DNA of 64,000 nucleotides, taken from the NCBI GenBank assembly GCA_903909415.1, contig CAIVVS010000269.1, positions 1 through 64,000 of the forward strand, in the 5' to 3' direction. Made by a program: the position numbers and the translations under genes. The notes beneath the pieces are model-generated. The model did no database searches, was not told where the DNA came from, and saw only the letters and a list, made by a program, of their open reading frames with translations. The stretch comes from an uncultured Pseudomonadota bacterium. Its GTDB lineage: Bacteria; Pseudomonadota; Gammaproteobacteria; Burkholderiales; SG8-39. Below are positions 45,155 to 58,562 of the stretch, piece after piece. Position 1 is the first letter of the stretch. Every line of letters starts with the position of its first letter.

Positions 45155-46054
45155 TCATGCGCGCAACCAGCGCGCAGGCACGATGTCGGGCATGGGCACC
45201 TTCTGGAACCAGTCGCGCGGCGCAACCACCACCTGGTCCGGCGAGTGCGACAGCCATGCGCCCCACCAGCTCAGCGTGCTGTTCGCGATCACGTGCCGCC
45301 TGCACAGGCTCATCAAGCGCAGGTCCTCGTGGGCCTGTTCCGGCCCGTTGTGCCGGACCAGCGTGGTCGGAAAATCGAGGCCCAGGTGCGCCTCGGCCCA
45401 ATCCGGGTCGTCCGAGAACACGAATACCCGGGGTCTGGCCATGCCCCCGGCGGCGATGCGCGCCGCGCTGCGGTAGTACCCGGCCGGCAGCACGCCCAGC
45501 GCGTCGGACAGGAAGGCCTTGCCCGCGTAGTCGCCGCGGCGCACATGCAAGCTGACGGATTCGCACGACTCGATTTCCCGCGCCGTGTCCAGGTTTGGCC
45601 CCGAAGGCGGGTCGGTCAGTCGGAGGTCGCGGCGCAACTCTCCCGCCATTGCCGAAAAGTATTGCTCGGACTGCCAATAGCCATCCAGGTACACCTCGGA
45701 AGGCGTGGCGAGGATGGCAGGCAGGTAGGTTCCGGCGAATTGGCCGCCGGCCTCGAATACCGATGGGCGACGCATCCCCAGGGCCACAGCCACCCGCGCA
45801 CGGATTGCCGCCCAAAGGCTGAAGGAGCCAAGGCCCGCGGCGGCGCGTTCCCTGAGCCTTGCGACCGCCTCGGGCCCGGCTTCGTCGATCGGGATGGCGA
45901 AATGCCGCAGCCCGAAAGCGGCCGATTCACTGCCGTCCCGGTACGCCGCCAGGTCCAGGCGCAAGGGCACGCGATGCCACGCCGCCAGCGCCCGACCCGC
46001 CGCATACATGAACAACTGGTTGCCCAGGCCGCCGCGGATGCGGACGATCACCAT
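45155..46054 (-). CDS. Alpha-1,2-fucosyltransferase-like glycosyltransferase (GT11)
   Basis: This 299-residue protein has the GT11 hallmarks IRGGLGNQLFMYAAGRALA at the N-terminus, SLHVRRGDY in the middle (GDP-fucose site), and STLSWWGAWLS near the C-terminus. It would add fucose to a cell-surface glycan. ATG 46054 starts directly at the family N-terminus. Its location between the divergent sdh and mdh transcription units is unexpected; Burkholderiales often have a GntR-type gene here. No other polysaccharide gene is in the window, so it may have been acquired separately. Confidence 0.82.
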   Translation of the reverse strand: MVIVRIRGGLGNQLFMYAAGRALAAWHRVPLRLDLAAYRDGSESAAFGLRHFAIPIDEAGPEAVARLRERAAAGLGSFSLWAAIRARVAVALGMRRPSVFEAGGQFAGTYLPAILATPSEVYLDGYWQSEQYFSAMAGELRRDLRLTDPPSGPNLDTAREIESCESVSLHVRRGDYAGKAFLSDALGVLPAGYYRSAARIAAGGMARPRVFVFSDDPDWAEAHLGLDFPTTLVRHNGPEQAHEDLRLMSLCRRHVIANSTLSWWGAWLSHSPDQVVVAPRDWFQKVPMPDIVPARWLRA

Positions 46055-46103
46055 CGGGTTGCGCGTGGCCGCCGCGCCGGGAAAATGAGGGGCATGGAAG
46101 CGG

Positions 46104-46109
46104 TATACT
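46104..46109 (+). promoter_or_regulatory. Possible -10 box upstream of mdh
   Basis: TATACT lies about 105 bases before the mdh start, between mdh and the divergent fucosyltransferase. It matches the -10 consensus at five of six positions. No good -35 element is seen at 16-18 bases. Confidence 0.3.
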
Positions 46110-46214
46110 AATCGACCGGAATTCAGGAACCTCCCCGCACGGTCGCCACGGCCCGCGCGGAGGATCCCGGCACCGTCAAAACACACATTCTCAGAACCTT
46201 CCAGGGAGTTCCAC

Positions 46215-47204
<990 letters not shown>

Positions 47205-47239
47205 GGCTGACGCGCGGGGCACCGCCCCGCGCAGGCGCG

Positions 47240-48238
47240 ATGCCGGTACATCCAAGCGAAGCCCTCTTTGCCGGGGAGAAATCCTTCCCGGCGATTCCCG
47301 TTTGCGAACACTACGCGGGCAGCGAGCGCCTGATCGCCAAGGCGCTCACGCTGCAGCAGGAACTCGGGCCCCTGTTCGACCTGACCTGCGATTGCGAGGA
47401 TGGTGCCCGCACCGGCGACGAGGCGGCGCACGTCGCCATGGCCGCGCGCCAGATCGCCGGGGCGGACAACCGGCACGACCGCGTCGGCGCGCGCATCCAC
47501 GATCCCTCGCACCCGCACTGGCGCAAGGACGTGGACGTCCTGGTCGGCGAGGCGGGTTCGCGCCTGGCCTACCTCACCATCCCCAAGGTCACCGGCGCAG
47601 ACGACGTCAGCCGGGTGATCGACCATGTCGCCACCGCCACTGCGAAGGCAGGGTTGGCGCGCGGCATCCCGCTGCACGTGCTGGTGGAAACCCACGGCGC
47701 GCTCGCGCAGGTGCAGGCCATTGCCCGCCTGCCCGGCCTGGAAGTGCTGGATTTCGGCCTGATGGATTTCGTGTCCGGCCACCATGGCGCCATCCCGGCC
47801 TCGGCCATGCGCTCACCCGGCCAGTTCGAGCACCACCTGCTTGCCCGCGCCAAGGCGGAGATCGCCGCCGCCGCGCTGGCCAACGGCCTGGTGCCCTCGC
47901 ACAACGTCACGCTGGACCTGAAGGACGCGCAGCGCACCTACGAGGATGCGCGCCGTGCCCGCCAGCAGTTCGGCTACCTGCGCATGTGGAGCATCCATCC
48001 GCTCCAGATCCGCCCCATCATCAACGCCATGAAGCCGGCGCAGGACGAGGTCGAGGAAGCTTCGGCCATCCTGCTTGCCGCGCAGGCCGCCGGCTGGGGC
48101 CCGATCCAGCATGACGGCGAACTGCACGACCGCGCGACCTACCGCTATTACTGGCAGGTGCTGCAGAAGGCCCAGCTGACCGGCGTCGCCGTGTCGCAGG
48201 CCGCACTCGGCGCCTTCTTTCCCGACCACGCACACTGA
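47240..48238 (+). CDS. HpcH/HpaI aldolase or CitE-like CoA lyase
   Basis: This 332-residue TIM-barrel protein resembles the beta-subunit-like CoA ester lyases: [15 protein letters not shown] with the metal-binding Glu and Asp, [13 protein letters not shown], and [15 protein letters not shown]. Related enzymes split malyl-CoA, citramalyl-CoA or 2-methylmalyl-CoA. It lies 35 bases after mdh and 20 bases before prpB, so it is co-transcribed. It may generate or remove a malyl-type CoA ester near the methylcitrate cycle; the substrate is not decided by sequence. Confidence 0.8.
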   Translation: MPVHPSEALFAGEKSFPAIPVCEHYAGSERLIAKALTLQQELGPLFDLTCDCEDGARTGDEAAHVAMAARQIAGADNRHDRVGARIHDPSHPHWRKDVDVLVGEAGSRLAYLTIPKVTGADDVSRVIDHVATATAKAGLARGIPLHVLVETHGALAQVQAIARLPGLEVLDFGLMDFVSGHHGAIPASAMRSPGQFEHHLLARAKAEIAAAALANGLVPSHNVTLDLKDAQRTYEDARRARQQFGYLRMWSIHPLQIRPIINAMKPAQDEVEEASAILLAAQAAGWGPIQHDGELHDRATYRYYWQVLQKAQLTGVAVSQAALGAFFPDHAH

Positions 48239-48257
48239 GCCGCACAGGGACACGACC

Positions 48258-49148
48258 ATGGGCATGACATCCGCAGGCGCGCGCTTCCGCGCCGCCCTCC
48301 GAGAAGAATCACCGCTGCAGTGCATAGGCACGATCAACGCCTACCACGCCCGCCTCGCCGAGCGTTCCGGCTACAAGGCCATCTACCTCTCCGGTGGCGG
48401 CGTCGCCGCCGGGTCGCTGGGCCTGCCCGACCTCGGGATCTCCAACCTGGACGACGTCCTGACCGACATCCGGCGCATCACCGACGTGTGCTCCCTGCCG
48501 CTGCTGGTGGACGTGGACACCGGCTTCGGCTCCTCGGCGTTCAACATCGCGCGGACCACCCGCTCGCTGGTGAAGTTCGGCGCCGGCGCCATGCACATCG
48601 AGGACCAGGTCGGCGCCAAGCGCTGCGGCCACCGTCCCGGCAAGGAACTGGTCTCCACCGGCGAGATGGTCGACCGCATCAAGGCCGCGGTGGACGCGCG
48701 CACCGACCCCGACTTCTTCATCATGGCTCGCACCGATGCGCTGGCCGTCGAGGGCCTGCAGGCGGCGATCGACCGCGCCTGTGCCTGCGTCGAGGCCGGC
48801 GCCGACGGCATCTTTCCCGAGGCCATGACCGAACTGTCCATGTACCGCCAGTTCGCCGACGCGGTGAAGGTGCCCATTCTCGCGAACATCACCGAGTTCG
48901 GCTCCACCCCGCTGTTCACCCTGGACGAGCTGCGCTCGGCCAAGGTCGCGCTCGCGCTCTACCCGCTGTCGGCGTTCCGGGCGATGAACAAGGCCGCGCT
49001 CGCGGTCTACCAGGCTGTCCGGCGCGACGGCACCCAGAAGAACGTCGTGGACGCGATGCAGACCCGCGCGGAGCTGTATGACTTCCTCGACTACCACGCG
49101 TACGAGAACAAGCTCGACCAGCTGTTCGCGAAGGAGAAATCGAAATGA
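48258..49148 (+). CDS. prpB: Methylisocitrate lyase
   Basis: This 296-residue PEP mutase/isocitrate lyase-superfamily enzyme has [18 protein letters not shown], the metal-binding DVDTGFG, and the catalytic KRCGHRPGK with the nucleophilic Cys, matching PrpB rather than isocitrate lyase (shorter). It splits 2-methylisocitrate to pyruvate and succinate, the last methylcitrate step. The ATGA overlap with prpC implies coupled translation. Confidence 0.92.
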   Translation: MGMTSAGARFRAALREESPLQCIGTINAYHARLAERSGYKAIYLSGGGVAAGSLGLPDLGISNLDDVLTDIRRITDVCSLPLLVDVDTGFGSSAFNIARTTRSLVKFGAGAMHIEDQVGAKRCGHRPGKELVSTGEMVDRIKAAVDARTDPDFFIMARTDALAVEGLQAAIDRACACVEAGADGIFPEAMTELSMYRQFADAVKVPILANITEFGSTPLFTLDELRSAKVALALYPLSAFRAMNKAALAVYQAVRRDGTQKNVVDAMQTRAELYDFLDYHAYENKLDQLFAKEKSK

Positions 49149-50305
49149 GTGACGCCCCCGAAGCCAAGGCCGGCCCCAAACCCAAGAAGTCGGTCGCCCT
49201 GTCCGGCGTGCCCGCGGGCAACACCGCGCTGTGCACGGTCGGCCGCAGCGGCAACGACCTGCACTACCGTGGCTACGACATCCTGGACTTCGCCGATGAC
49301 GCCGAGTTCGAGGAAGTCGCCTACCTGCTGGTGCACGGCAAGCTGCCGAACGCCGCCGAGCTCGCCGGCTACAAGACCCGGCTCAAGGGCATGCGCGGGC
49401 TGCCCGCCAACGTGAAGGCGGCGCTGGAGTGGATCCCCGCCTCCGCCCACCCGATGGACGTGATGCGAACCGGCGTGTCCATGCTGGGCTGCACGCTGCC
49501 GGAGAAGGACGACCACAACATGCCGGGCGCGCGCGACATCGCCGACCGGCTGATGGCCTCGCTCGGCTCGATGCTACTCTACTGGTACCACTACAGCCAC
49601 AACGGCCGGCGCATCGAGGTCGAGACCGGCGACGACTCCATCGGCGGGCACTTCCTGCACCTGCTGCTGGGCCGCGAACCCTCCGCCGAGTGGGTGCGCG
49701 CGATGCACACCTCGCTGATCCTGTATGCCGAGCACGAGTTCAACGCCTCGACCTTCGCGTGCCGCGTGGTGGCCGGCACCGGCGCCGACATGTACAGCGC
49801 CATCACCGGCGGCATCGGCGCGCTCAAGGGCCCGAAGCACGGCGGCGCCAACGAGGTCGCGCTGGAGGTGCAGCAGCGCTACGACGGCCCGGACGACGCC
49901 GAGGCCGACGTGGTGCGCCGCATCCAGGCCAAGGAGATCGTGATCGGCTTCGGCCACCCGGTCTACACCACCGGCGACCCGCGCAACAAGGTGATCAAGG
50001 AGGTCGCGCGCCGGCTGTCGAAGAAGCAAGGCGACATGAAGCTGTTCGACATCGCCGAGCGGCTCGAGACCGTGATGTGGCGCGAGAAGAAGATGTTCCC
50101 GAACCTCGACTGGTTCAGCGCCGTGTCCTACAACATGATGCAGGTCCCCACGGCGATGTTCACGCCGATCTTCGTGATCGCGCGCACCTCCGGCTGGGCG
50201 GCCCACGTCATCGAGCAGCGCATCGACGGCAAGATCATCCGCCCCGGGGCGAACTACACCGGGCCGGACAACCGCAAGTGGGTCCCGCTGAAGGACCGCA
50301 AGTAG
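49145..50305 (+). CDS. prpC: 2-methylcitrate synthase
   Basis: This 386-residue citrate-synthase-fold enzyme has [21 protein letters not shown] and [12 protein letters not shown], and [14 protein letters not shown] at the active-site region. It is shorter than GltA and carries the PrpC-type N-terminus. It condenses propionyl-CoA with oxaloacetate. It follows prpB with a four-base overlap and precedes prpD by 56 bases. Confidence 0.9.
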   Translation: MSDAPEAKAGPKPKKSVALSGVPAGNTALCTVGRSGNDLHYRGYDILDFADDAEFEEVAYLLVHGKLPNAAELAGYKTRLKGMRGLPANVKAALEWIPASAHPMDVMRTGVSMLGCTLPEKDDHNMPGARDIADRLMASLGSMLLYWYHYSHNGRRIEVETGDDSIGGHFLHLLLGREPSAEWVRAMHTSLILYAEHEFNASTFACRVVAGTGADMYSAITGGIGALKGPKHGGANEVALEVQQRYDGPDDAEADVVRRIQAKEIVIGFGHPVYTTGDPRNKVIKEVARRLSKKQGDMKLFDIAERLETVMWREKKMFPNLDWFSAVSYNMMQVPTAMFTPIFVIARTSGWAAHVIEQRIDGKIIRPGANYTGPDNRKWVPLKDRK

Positions 50306-50361
50306 CCATCCGCAGGCAGCAGAGCAACATTCCCGACAACGCAACCGAAACGGCACATCCC

Positions 50362-51804
50362 ATGTCCTCGCACATCTCCAACGTCCGCCCGAAACCCGAC
50401 AAGGTCCTGACCGACATCGTCGACTACGTCACCAAGTACAAGGTCAAGAGCACGGAGGCATACAACACCGCCCGCCTGTGCCTGATCGACACGCTGGGTT
50501 GCGGCCTCGAGGCGCTGGAATACCCGGCCTGCACCAAGCTGCTCGGCCCGGTCGTGCCCGGCACGGTGGTGCCCAATGGCGCGAAGGTCCCTGGCACCCA
50601 GTTCCAGCTCGACCCCATCCAGGCGGCGTTCAACATCGGCACCATGATCCGCTGGCTGGACTTCAACGACACCTGGCTGGCCGCTGAGTGGGGCCATCCT
50701 TCGGACAACCTGGGCGGCATCCTCGCCACCGCCGACTGGTTGTCGCGCACCGCCGTGGCCGCGGGCAAGAAGCCGCTGACAATGCAGGACGTGCTCACCG
50801 GCATGATCAAGGCGCACGAGATCCAGGGCGTGATCGCGCTGGAGAACTCCTTCAACCGCGTCGGCCTGGACCACGTGGTGCTGGTGAAGGTGGCGTCGAC
50901 CGCCGTGGTCGCGCAGATGCTCGGCCTGTCGCGTGACGAGATCATCAACACCGTGTCGCTGGCCTGGGTGGACGGCCAGTCGCTGCGCACCTACCGCCAT
51001 TCGCCCAACACCGGTTCGCGCAAGTCCTGGGCCGCCGGCGACGCGACCTCGCGCGCGGTGCGCCTGGCACTGATCGCCCGCACCGGCGAGATGGGCTACC
51101 CCTCGGTGCTGAGCGCCAAGGGCTGGGGCTTCTACGACGTGCTGTTCAAGGGCAAGCCCTTCACCTTCCAGCGCCCCTACGGCAGCTACGTGATGGAACA
51201 CGTGCTGTTCAAGATCTCGTTCCCGGCCGAGTTCCATGCCCAGACCGCGGTCGAGGCGGCAGTCACGCTTCACCCCGAGGTCAAGGACAAGCTCGACAAG
51301 ATCGCCCGCATCGAGATCACCACGCACGAGTCGGCGATCCGCATCATCGACAAGACCGGCCCACTGGACAACCCGGCCGACCGCGACCACTGCATCCAGT
51401 ACATGGCCGCCATCGGCCTGCTCAAGGGCAACCTGACGGCCGCCGACTACGAGGACTCCGTGGCGCGCGACCCGCGCGTGGACGCGCTGCGCGCCAAGAT
51501 GGTCTGCATCGAGAACAAGCAGTACTCGAAGGACTACCTGGACCCGGCCAAGCGCTCGATCGCCAACCAGCTGCAGGTGATCTACAAGGACGGCAGCAAG
51601 AGCCGCAAGGTCGCCGTAGAATATCCGATCGGCCACCGCCGCCGCCGCAAGGAAGGCATCCCGGTGCTCGAAGCCAAGTTCAGGACCAACCTCGCACGGC
51701 GCTTCCCCGCCAGGCAGGCCGGCAACATCCTCGCCCTGTGCCAGGACGCGCGCCGCCTCGCGGCCACGCCGGTGCATGAATTCGTCGACCTGTTCGTCAT
51801 CTAA
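50362..51804 (+). CDS. prpD: 2-methylcitrate dehydratase (MmgE/PrpD family)
   Basis: This 480-residue protein has [20 protein letters not shown], the MmgE/PrpD active-site region, and [20 protein letters not shown]. It dehydrates 2-methylcitrate to 2-methylaconitate, which an aconitase then hydrates. ATG 50362 is the likely start. The upstream frame also remains open through prpC but is noncoding there. It lies 26 bases before acnA, consistent with AcnA serving as the hydratase. Confidence 0.9.
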   Translation: MSSHISNVRPKPDKVLTDIVDYVTKYKVKSTEAYNTARLCLIDTLGCGLEALEYPACTKLLGPVVPGTVVPNGAKVPGTQFQLDPIQAAFNIGTMIRWLDFNDTWLAAEWGHPSDNLGGILATADWLSRTAVAAGKKPLTMQDVLTGMIKAHEIQGVIALENSFNRVGLDHVVLVKVASTAVVAQMLGLSRDEIINTVSLAWVDGQSLRTYRHSPNTGSRKSWAAGDATSRAVRLALIARTGEMGYPSVLSAKGWGFYDVLFKGKPFTFQRPYGSYVMEHVLFKISFPAEFHAQTAVEAAVTLHPEVKDKLDKIARIEITTHESAIRIIDKTGPLDNPADRDHCIQYMAAIGLLKGNLTAADYEDSVARDPRVDALRAKMVCIENKQYSKDYLDPAKRSIANQLQVIYKDGSKSRKVAVEYPIGHRRRRKEGIPVLEAKFRTNLARRFPARQAGNILALCQDARRLAATPVHEFVDLFVI

Positions 51805-51830
51805 GCGCGCGCCGCAACCCGGAGATTCCG

Positions 51831-54539
<2,709 letters not shown>

Positions 54540-54565
54540 TCAAGCCCGGCCCCGGAACCGCTGAT

Positions 54566-54603
54566 GGCGGATGCAGCGCGACCCTGCGTTGCATCCGCCT
54601 TTT
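54566..54603 (+). terminator. Rho-independent terminator of the prp-acnA run
   Basis: GGCGGATGCA and TGCATCCGCC form a perfect 10-bp stem, extended inside by CGC/GCG around a mismatch, and are followed by TTTT. It starts 27 bases after the acnA stop. This is a good intrinsic terminator. Confidence 0.8.
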
Positions 54604-54610
54604 CGTTTCC

Positions 54611-55069
54611 ATGGGCCTGATCACTTCCCTGCTCGCGCTGCTCGGCTGCACGCCCGGCGTGGAGTCGCTGCAAGCCGGCGTGTCCACGACGGAACAGGTT
54701 CGCGCCGCGCTGGGCGAACCCGGTTCCGAATGGCGCAACGCCGACGGCACGGTGACGCTGGAGTTCCCGCGCGGCCCGCAGGGCACGGTCACCTACATGG
54801 CCACGATGCGCGCCGACGGCGTGCTCGCGCGCATCGACCAGGTGCTGTCCGAGCCGTGGTTCGCGAAGGCCGTGGCCGGGATGTCGCAGGACGAGGTTCG
54901 CCGCCTGTTGGGCAAGCCGATGCAGGTTGCGCGCTTTCCCGGCCCGGACGGGGAAACCTGGTCGTGGCGGTATGAGGAGCGGCCCATGGCCGTGAAGCAG
55001 TTCCACGCGCATTTCGATGCGACGGGCAAGCTGTCCCGCACCTCGCGCAGCGACGACGCCACGCCCTGA
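54611..55069 (+). CDS. Small lipoprotein with SmpA/BamE-like repeats
   Basis: This protein of about 152 residues has a short hydrophobic start with a lipobox ALLGC (Cys13). Two similar segments follow: LQAGVSTTEQVRAALGEPGS near residue 18 and MSQDEVRRLLGKPMQ near residue 96, both like the BamE/SmpA 'G.t..qv...lG.P' module. Such lipoproteins support outer-membrane assembly or bind envelope proteins. ATG 54611 is 7 bases after the acnA terminator, so it would need its own promoter or readthrough. The weak charge in the signal peptide makes the start uncertain. Confidence 0.6.
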   Translation: MGLITSLLALLGCTPGVESLQAGVSTTEQVRAALGEPGSEWRNADGTVTLEFPRGPQGTVTYMATMRADGVLARIDQVLSEPWFAKAVAGMSQDEVRRLLGKPMQVARFPGPDGETWSWRYEERPMAVKQFHAHFDATGKLSRTSRSDDATP

Positions 55070-55087
55070 ACACGCTGGCAGTACGGC

Positions 55088-55483
55088 CTAGCCGTCGGTG
55101 AAGCGCCGGATCAGCCTGCGGTCGCGCTTGGTTGGCCTGCCGGCGCGCTCGCCCACCGGCGCCAATCCCGCCTCCCGCAACGCCTCCGCAGCCTGCCGTC
55201 GTTCCACGCTCTCGGGTGTCTCCTCGTAGAGCAACCTGGCCTGGGGAGCCGGTCCGCGCCGGTCGTCCAATCCGCGCACCAATACGCTGGTCACCTGCTG
55301 CCCGATGCGGATGTCGAGCAGGTCGCCGGGACGCAGTGCGTGGGAAGCCTTGCAGCGTTCCCCGTGCAGGCGCACCGCACCGCCCTGCACCGCGTCCGCA
55401 GCCAGGCTCCGGGTCTTGAAAAAGCGCGCTGCCCAAAGCCACTTGTCCAGCCGGACTCGCTCGGGAGACTCTTCTTTATTCAA
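55088..55483 (-). CDS. hslR: Hsp15-like S4-domain RNA-binding protein
   Basis: This 131-residue protein has the S4 fold: VRLDKWLWAARFFKTRSLA, with the positively charged face, and GGAVRLHGERCKASHALRPGD. The C-terminus is rich in Arg and Lys (GRPTKRDRRLIRRF). Hsp15 binds stalled ribosomal 50S subunits that carry nascent chains after heat stress. The gene is convergent with the BamE-like lipoprotein gene. Confidence 0.85.
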   Translation of the reverse strand: MNKEESPERVRLDKWLWAARFFKTRSLAADAVQGGAVRLHGERCKASHALRPGDLLDIRIGQQVTSVLVRGLDDRRGPAPQARLLYEETPESVERRQAAEALREAGLAPVGERAGRPTKRDRRLIRRFTDG

Positions 55484-55524
55484 TTAAAACAGCCACTTGT
55501 GTTGTTTTCGGTCAATTTTGGCGG

Positions 55525-56367
55525 TCAGCCTGAGGCCACGCAGCGAAAACCGATGTTGTGGTGGCCCGCCACAGGGCTGCGCGACACGCGCCGCCCACGC
55601 TGCGTGGTGGTGAGGTCCTCGGGCCGGGCGTCGTGCCCACCGCCGCGCGTGCCACGCTCACCCGCGGATTCCAGGTCCTCTCGCCCGTCGTCGGCGCGCC
55701 ACGGGTAGGGACGGTAGAGGCTGGATACCCACTCCCAGCCGTTGCCCGCCATGTCGAGCGCACCGTAGGGGCTCGCACCGGCCGGAAGCCGCCCCACCGG
55801 TGCCAGCTCGTTCCAGCCCTTGCCGTACCAGGCGCGGGTCGCGTCCGGCGGCTGGTTGCCCCAGGGATAGCGCCGTCCGTCGTCGCCCCGCGCAGCGCGC
55901 TCCCACTCGGCTTCTGTGGGCAGGCGCGCGCCGCGCCAGGCGCAGTAGGCACGCGCGCCGAACCAGGTCGCCTCGACCATCGCGTGGTCCTCATGGCCGG
56001 GATCGGCGCGCCAGCGCCCGTCCACCAAATGGATGCGCGCGTCGCTGTCGTCGTCGTCAAACAGGCGCCGGCCCGCCGCATCGCGCAGGCCCGCCACCTG
56101 GAGGAAGCGCGCGAACTGGGCATTGGTGACCTGCAGCCGGTCGATGCGGAACGCGGCAATGCTGATCCGGTGCGCGGGACGCTCGTCCTCGGGACCGTCA
56201 TCGCGGCCCATGGTGAAGCTGCCCGCCGGCACCGCCACCCTGTCAGCGAGGTCGGCAGCCATTGCGCCGATGCACAGGAGCGCGGCGCAAACAAAAACGC
56301 CGCCGGAGATCACGCTCCGGCGGCGTTCACCTCCAAGCCGCGCGAACAGCGCGCCGCCTGCGGCCAT
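55525..56367 (-). CDS. Formylglycine-generating-enzyme-like (SUMF1) exported protein
   Basis: This 280-residue protein has a signal-like N-terminus (RRRSVISGG followed by a hydrophobic stretch ending AMAAD) and a SUMF1 domain: VAVPAGSFTMGRDDGPEDERPAH, TNAQFARFLQ, ARLPTEAEWERAARG, YPWGN, and the ending HHNIGFRCVASG with Cys276. The first copper-binding Cys of true sulfatase-activating enzymes is not seen, so it is probably a formylglycine-like or other peptide-modifying/regulatory member. The start is ambiguous because a strong terminator lies inside codons 14-25; ATG 56262 is the alternative. No sulfatase gene is nearby. Confidence 0.68.
   Translation of the reverse strand: MAAGGALFARLGGERRRSVISGGVFVCAALLCIGAMAADLADRVAVPAGSFTMGRDDGPEDERPAHRISIAAFRIDRLQVTNAQFARFLQVAGLRDAAGRRLFDDDDSDARIHLVDGRWRADPGHEDHAMVEATWFGARAYCAWRGARLPTEAEWERAARGDDGRRYPWGNQPPDATRAWYGKGWNELAPVGRLPAGASPYGALDMAGNGWEWVSSLYRPYPWRADDGREDLESAGERGTRGGGHDARPEDLTTTQRGRRVSRSPVAGHHNIGFRCVASG
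56293..56327 (-). terminator. Strong intrinsic terminator after the hydroxy-oxovalerate aldolase gene
   Basis: AACGCCGCCGGAG and CTCCGGCGGCGTT form a perfect 13-bp stem with a 6-base loop, followed on the minus strand by TTTTT. It begins 45 bases after the aldolase gene stop and lies within the N-terminal codons of the downstream SUMF1 frame if ATG 56367 is used. Confidence 0.82.
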
Positions 56368-56372
56368 GCTGC

Positions 56373-57410
56373 TCAGGCTGCCTTGCCCGCGGCCGCGTCG
56401 CGGCTCTTGCTCAGGTCCAGCGCGACGTCGACGATCATGTCTTCCTGTCCGCCGACCATGCGGCGCTTGCCCAGTTCGGCCAGGATGTCGAAGGTCGGGA
56501 TGCCGTACTTCTCCGAGGCGGTCTCGGCATGGCGCAGGAAGCTGGAATACACGCCGGAGTAGCCCAGCGCCAGCGTCTCGCGGTCCACGCGCACCGGGCG
56601 GTCCTGCAGCGGGCGCACCAGGTCGTCGGCGGCGGACATCAGCTTCTGCAGGTCGCAGCCGTGGTCCACGCCCATGCGGTCGAGCACGCCGATCAGCACC
56701 TCCAGCGGCGTGTTGCCCGCGCCCGCGCCCATGCCGGCCAGCGAGGCGTCGATGCGGTAGCAGCCCTCTTCCATCGCGATGATGGAGTTGGCCACGCCCA
56801 GCGACAGGTTGTGGTGGCAGTGGATGCCGACCTCGGTCTCGGGCTTGAGGATGTCGCGCAGCGCGCGGGTCTTGTCGCGCGCGTCGGCCATCAGCATCGC
56901 GCCGCCGGAGTCGGTCACGTACACGCACTGCGCGCCGTAGGACTCCATCATCTTGGCCTGCTCCGCGAGCTTCTGCGGGCTGATCATGTGCGCCATCATC
57001 AGGAAGCCCACGGTGTCCATGCCGAGCTTGCGGGCATGTTCCATGTGCTGCCTGGAGATGTCGGCCTCGGTGCAGTGCGTGGCGATGCGCACGGTGCGCG
57101 CGCCGGCCTTGTAGGCGGCTTCCAGGTCGTGCACGGTTCCGATGCCGGGGATCAGCAGCGTGGCCACCTGCGAGTGCTTGACCACGCCGGCCACCGCCTC
57201 GATCCACTCGAGGTCAGTGTGCAGGCCGAAGCCGTAATTGAAGCTGGAGCCGGCCAGTCCGTCGCCGTGGGAAATCTCGATGGAATCGACCTTGGCCTCG
57301 TCCAGCGCCTTGGCGATGGCCGCGACCTGCGGCACGGTGTACTGGTGGCGGCGTGGGTGCTGCCCGTCGCGCAGCGTCACGTCGGAGATGTAGACCTTTT
57401 TCTTTGCCAT
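56373..57410 (-). CDS. 4-hydroxy-2-oxovalerate aldolase
   Basis: This 345-residue TIM-barrel aldolase of the DmpG/MhpE/BphI type has [15 protein letters not shown] at residues 11-25, containing catalytic Arg14, Asp15 and His18. [16 protein letters not shown] and the metal histidines in [11 protein letters not shown] follow. It cleaves 4-hydroxy-2-oxovalerate into pyruvate and acetaldehyde, passing acetaldehyde to the dehydrogenase encoded 51 bases upstream. It is the last gene of a six-gene lower meta-cleavage operon. Confidence 0.93.
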   Translation of the reverse strand: MAKKKVYISDVTLRDGQHPRRHQYTVPQVAAIAKALDEAKVDSIEISHGDGLAGSSFNYGFGLHTDLEWIEAVAGVVKHSQVATLLIPGIGTVHDLEAAYKAGARTVRIATHCTEADISRQHMEHARKLGMDTVGFLMMAHMISPQKLAEQAKMMESYGAQCVYVTDSGGAMLMADARDKTRALRDILKPETEVGIHCHHNLSLGVANSIIAMEEGCYRIDASLAGMGAGAGNTPLEVLIGVLDRMGVDHGCDLQKLMSAADDLVRPLQDRPVRVDRETLALGYSGVYSSFLRHAETASEKYGIPTFDILAELGKRRMVGGQEDMIVDVALDLSKSRDAAAGKAA

Positions 57411-57461
57411 GGTGGTGTCCTCAGTATCTTTCCGGGTGTAACAAGCGGGTTGTCGCCCGCT

Positions 57462-58409
57462 TCAGGCGGCGATGGCGAACTTGCTCTCGGCGAGCGCGTC
57501 GGCCGCGGCCATCGCGGCCGAGGTCATGATGTCCAGGTTGCCCGCGTAGGCTGGCAGGTAGTGGCCCGCCCCCTCGACCTCGAGGAACACGGTGACCTTC
57601 AGGCCGTGGCGCTGGCCGATGCCGGGGATGTTCAGCGGACGGTCGGCCGGGATCTTCTCGAACTGCACGCGCTGCTTGAGGCGGTAGCCGGGCACGTAGG
57701 CCGCGACCTTGGCCACGGTCTCGTCGATGGACTTGCGGATCGCGTCCTCGTCGGCGCCTTCCTCGGCCAGGCAGTACACCGTGTCGCGCATGATCAGCGG
57801 CGGCTCGGCCGGGTTCAGGATGATCAGCGCCTTGCCCTGCGCGGCGCCGCCCAGCTTGATGATGGCGCGCGAGGTGGTTTCGGTGAACTCGTCGATGTTG
57901 GCGCGGGTGCCGGGACCGGCGGACTTGCTGGAGATCGAGGCGACGATCTCGGCATAGTGCACCTTGGCGATGCGCGACACCGCCCAGACCATGGGGATGG
58001 TCGCCTGGCCGCCGCAGGTCACCATGTTGATGTTCGGGCTGTCCAGGTGCTCGGCGAGGTTCACCACCGGGATCACGTACGGGCCGATGGCCGCGGGCGT
58101 CAGGTCGATCACCTGCACGCCGTGCTTCTGCAGCACCTCGTTGTGCTTCGCGTGCGCGCCGGCGGAGGTGGCGTCGAACGCGATCTTGATGTCCTTGAAG
58201 TTGGGCAGCTTGACCAGGCCGTCGATGCCCTCGTGGGTCACCGGCACGTTCAGGCGCTTGGCGCGCGCCAAGCCGTCGGAGGCCGGGTCGATGCCGACCA
58301 TGGCACCCATGGACAGGTGCTTGGAATAGCGCATCACCTTGATCATCAGGTCGGTGCCGATGTTGCCCGAGCCGATGATCGCCACCGGTACGCGAACGTC
58401 CTTGTTCAT
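57462..58409 (-). CDS. Acetaldehyde dehydrogenase (acetylating)
   Basis: This 315-residue DmpF/MhpF-type enzyme has NAD-site [10 protein letters not shown] at residues 11-20, catalytic Cys132 in [11 protein letters not shown], and [20 protein letters not shown]. It oxidises acetaldehyde with CoA and NAD to acetyl-CoA, and typically tunnels substrate from the partner aldolase DmpG encoded next. The gap to the decarboxylase gene upstream is about 150 bases. Confidence 0.93.
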   Translation of the reverse strand: MNKDVRVPVAIIGSGNIGTDLMIKVMRYSKHLSMGAMVGIDPASDGLARAKRLNVPVTHEGIDGLVKLPNFKDIKIAFDATSAGAHAKHNEVLQKHGVQVIDLTPAAIGPYVIPVVNLAEHLDSPNINMVTCGGQATIPMVWAVSRIAKVHYAEIVASISSKSAGPGTRANIDEFTETTSRAIIKLGGAAQGKALIILNPAEPPLIMRDTVYCLAEEGADEDAIRKSIDETVAKVAAYVPGYRLKQRVQFEKIPADRPLNIPGIGQRHGLKVTVFLEVEGAGHYLPAYAGNLDIMTSAAMAAADALAESKFAIAA

Positions 58410-58562
58410 GAAGCCTCCAGAATTTGCCCGGTCCCGCGCATGCGGCGGGACGGCCGGGTCCGCGCCGGGCGCGGATGGATCGATCCCGCGCCAGCGCGCG
58501 GGAAGCCCTGCATTTTACGCCTCCCGCGCCTGCCTACCCGCACGGGAGGGTGACACCCGCGT

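Noticed and set aside
49429..51804. A long frame suggesting a prpC-prpD fusion
   Set aside because: The prpD frame stays open across prpC, but prpC is read in another frame with clear citrate-synthase motifs and its own stop at 50303-50305.
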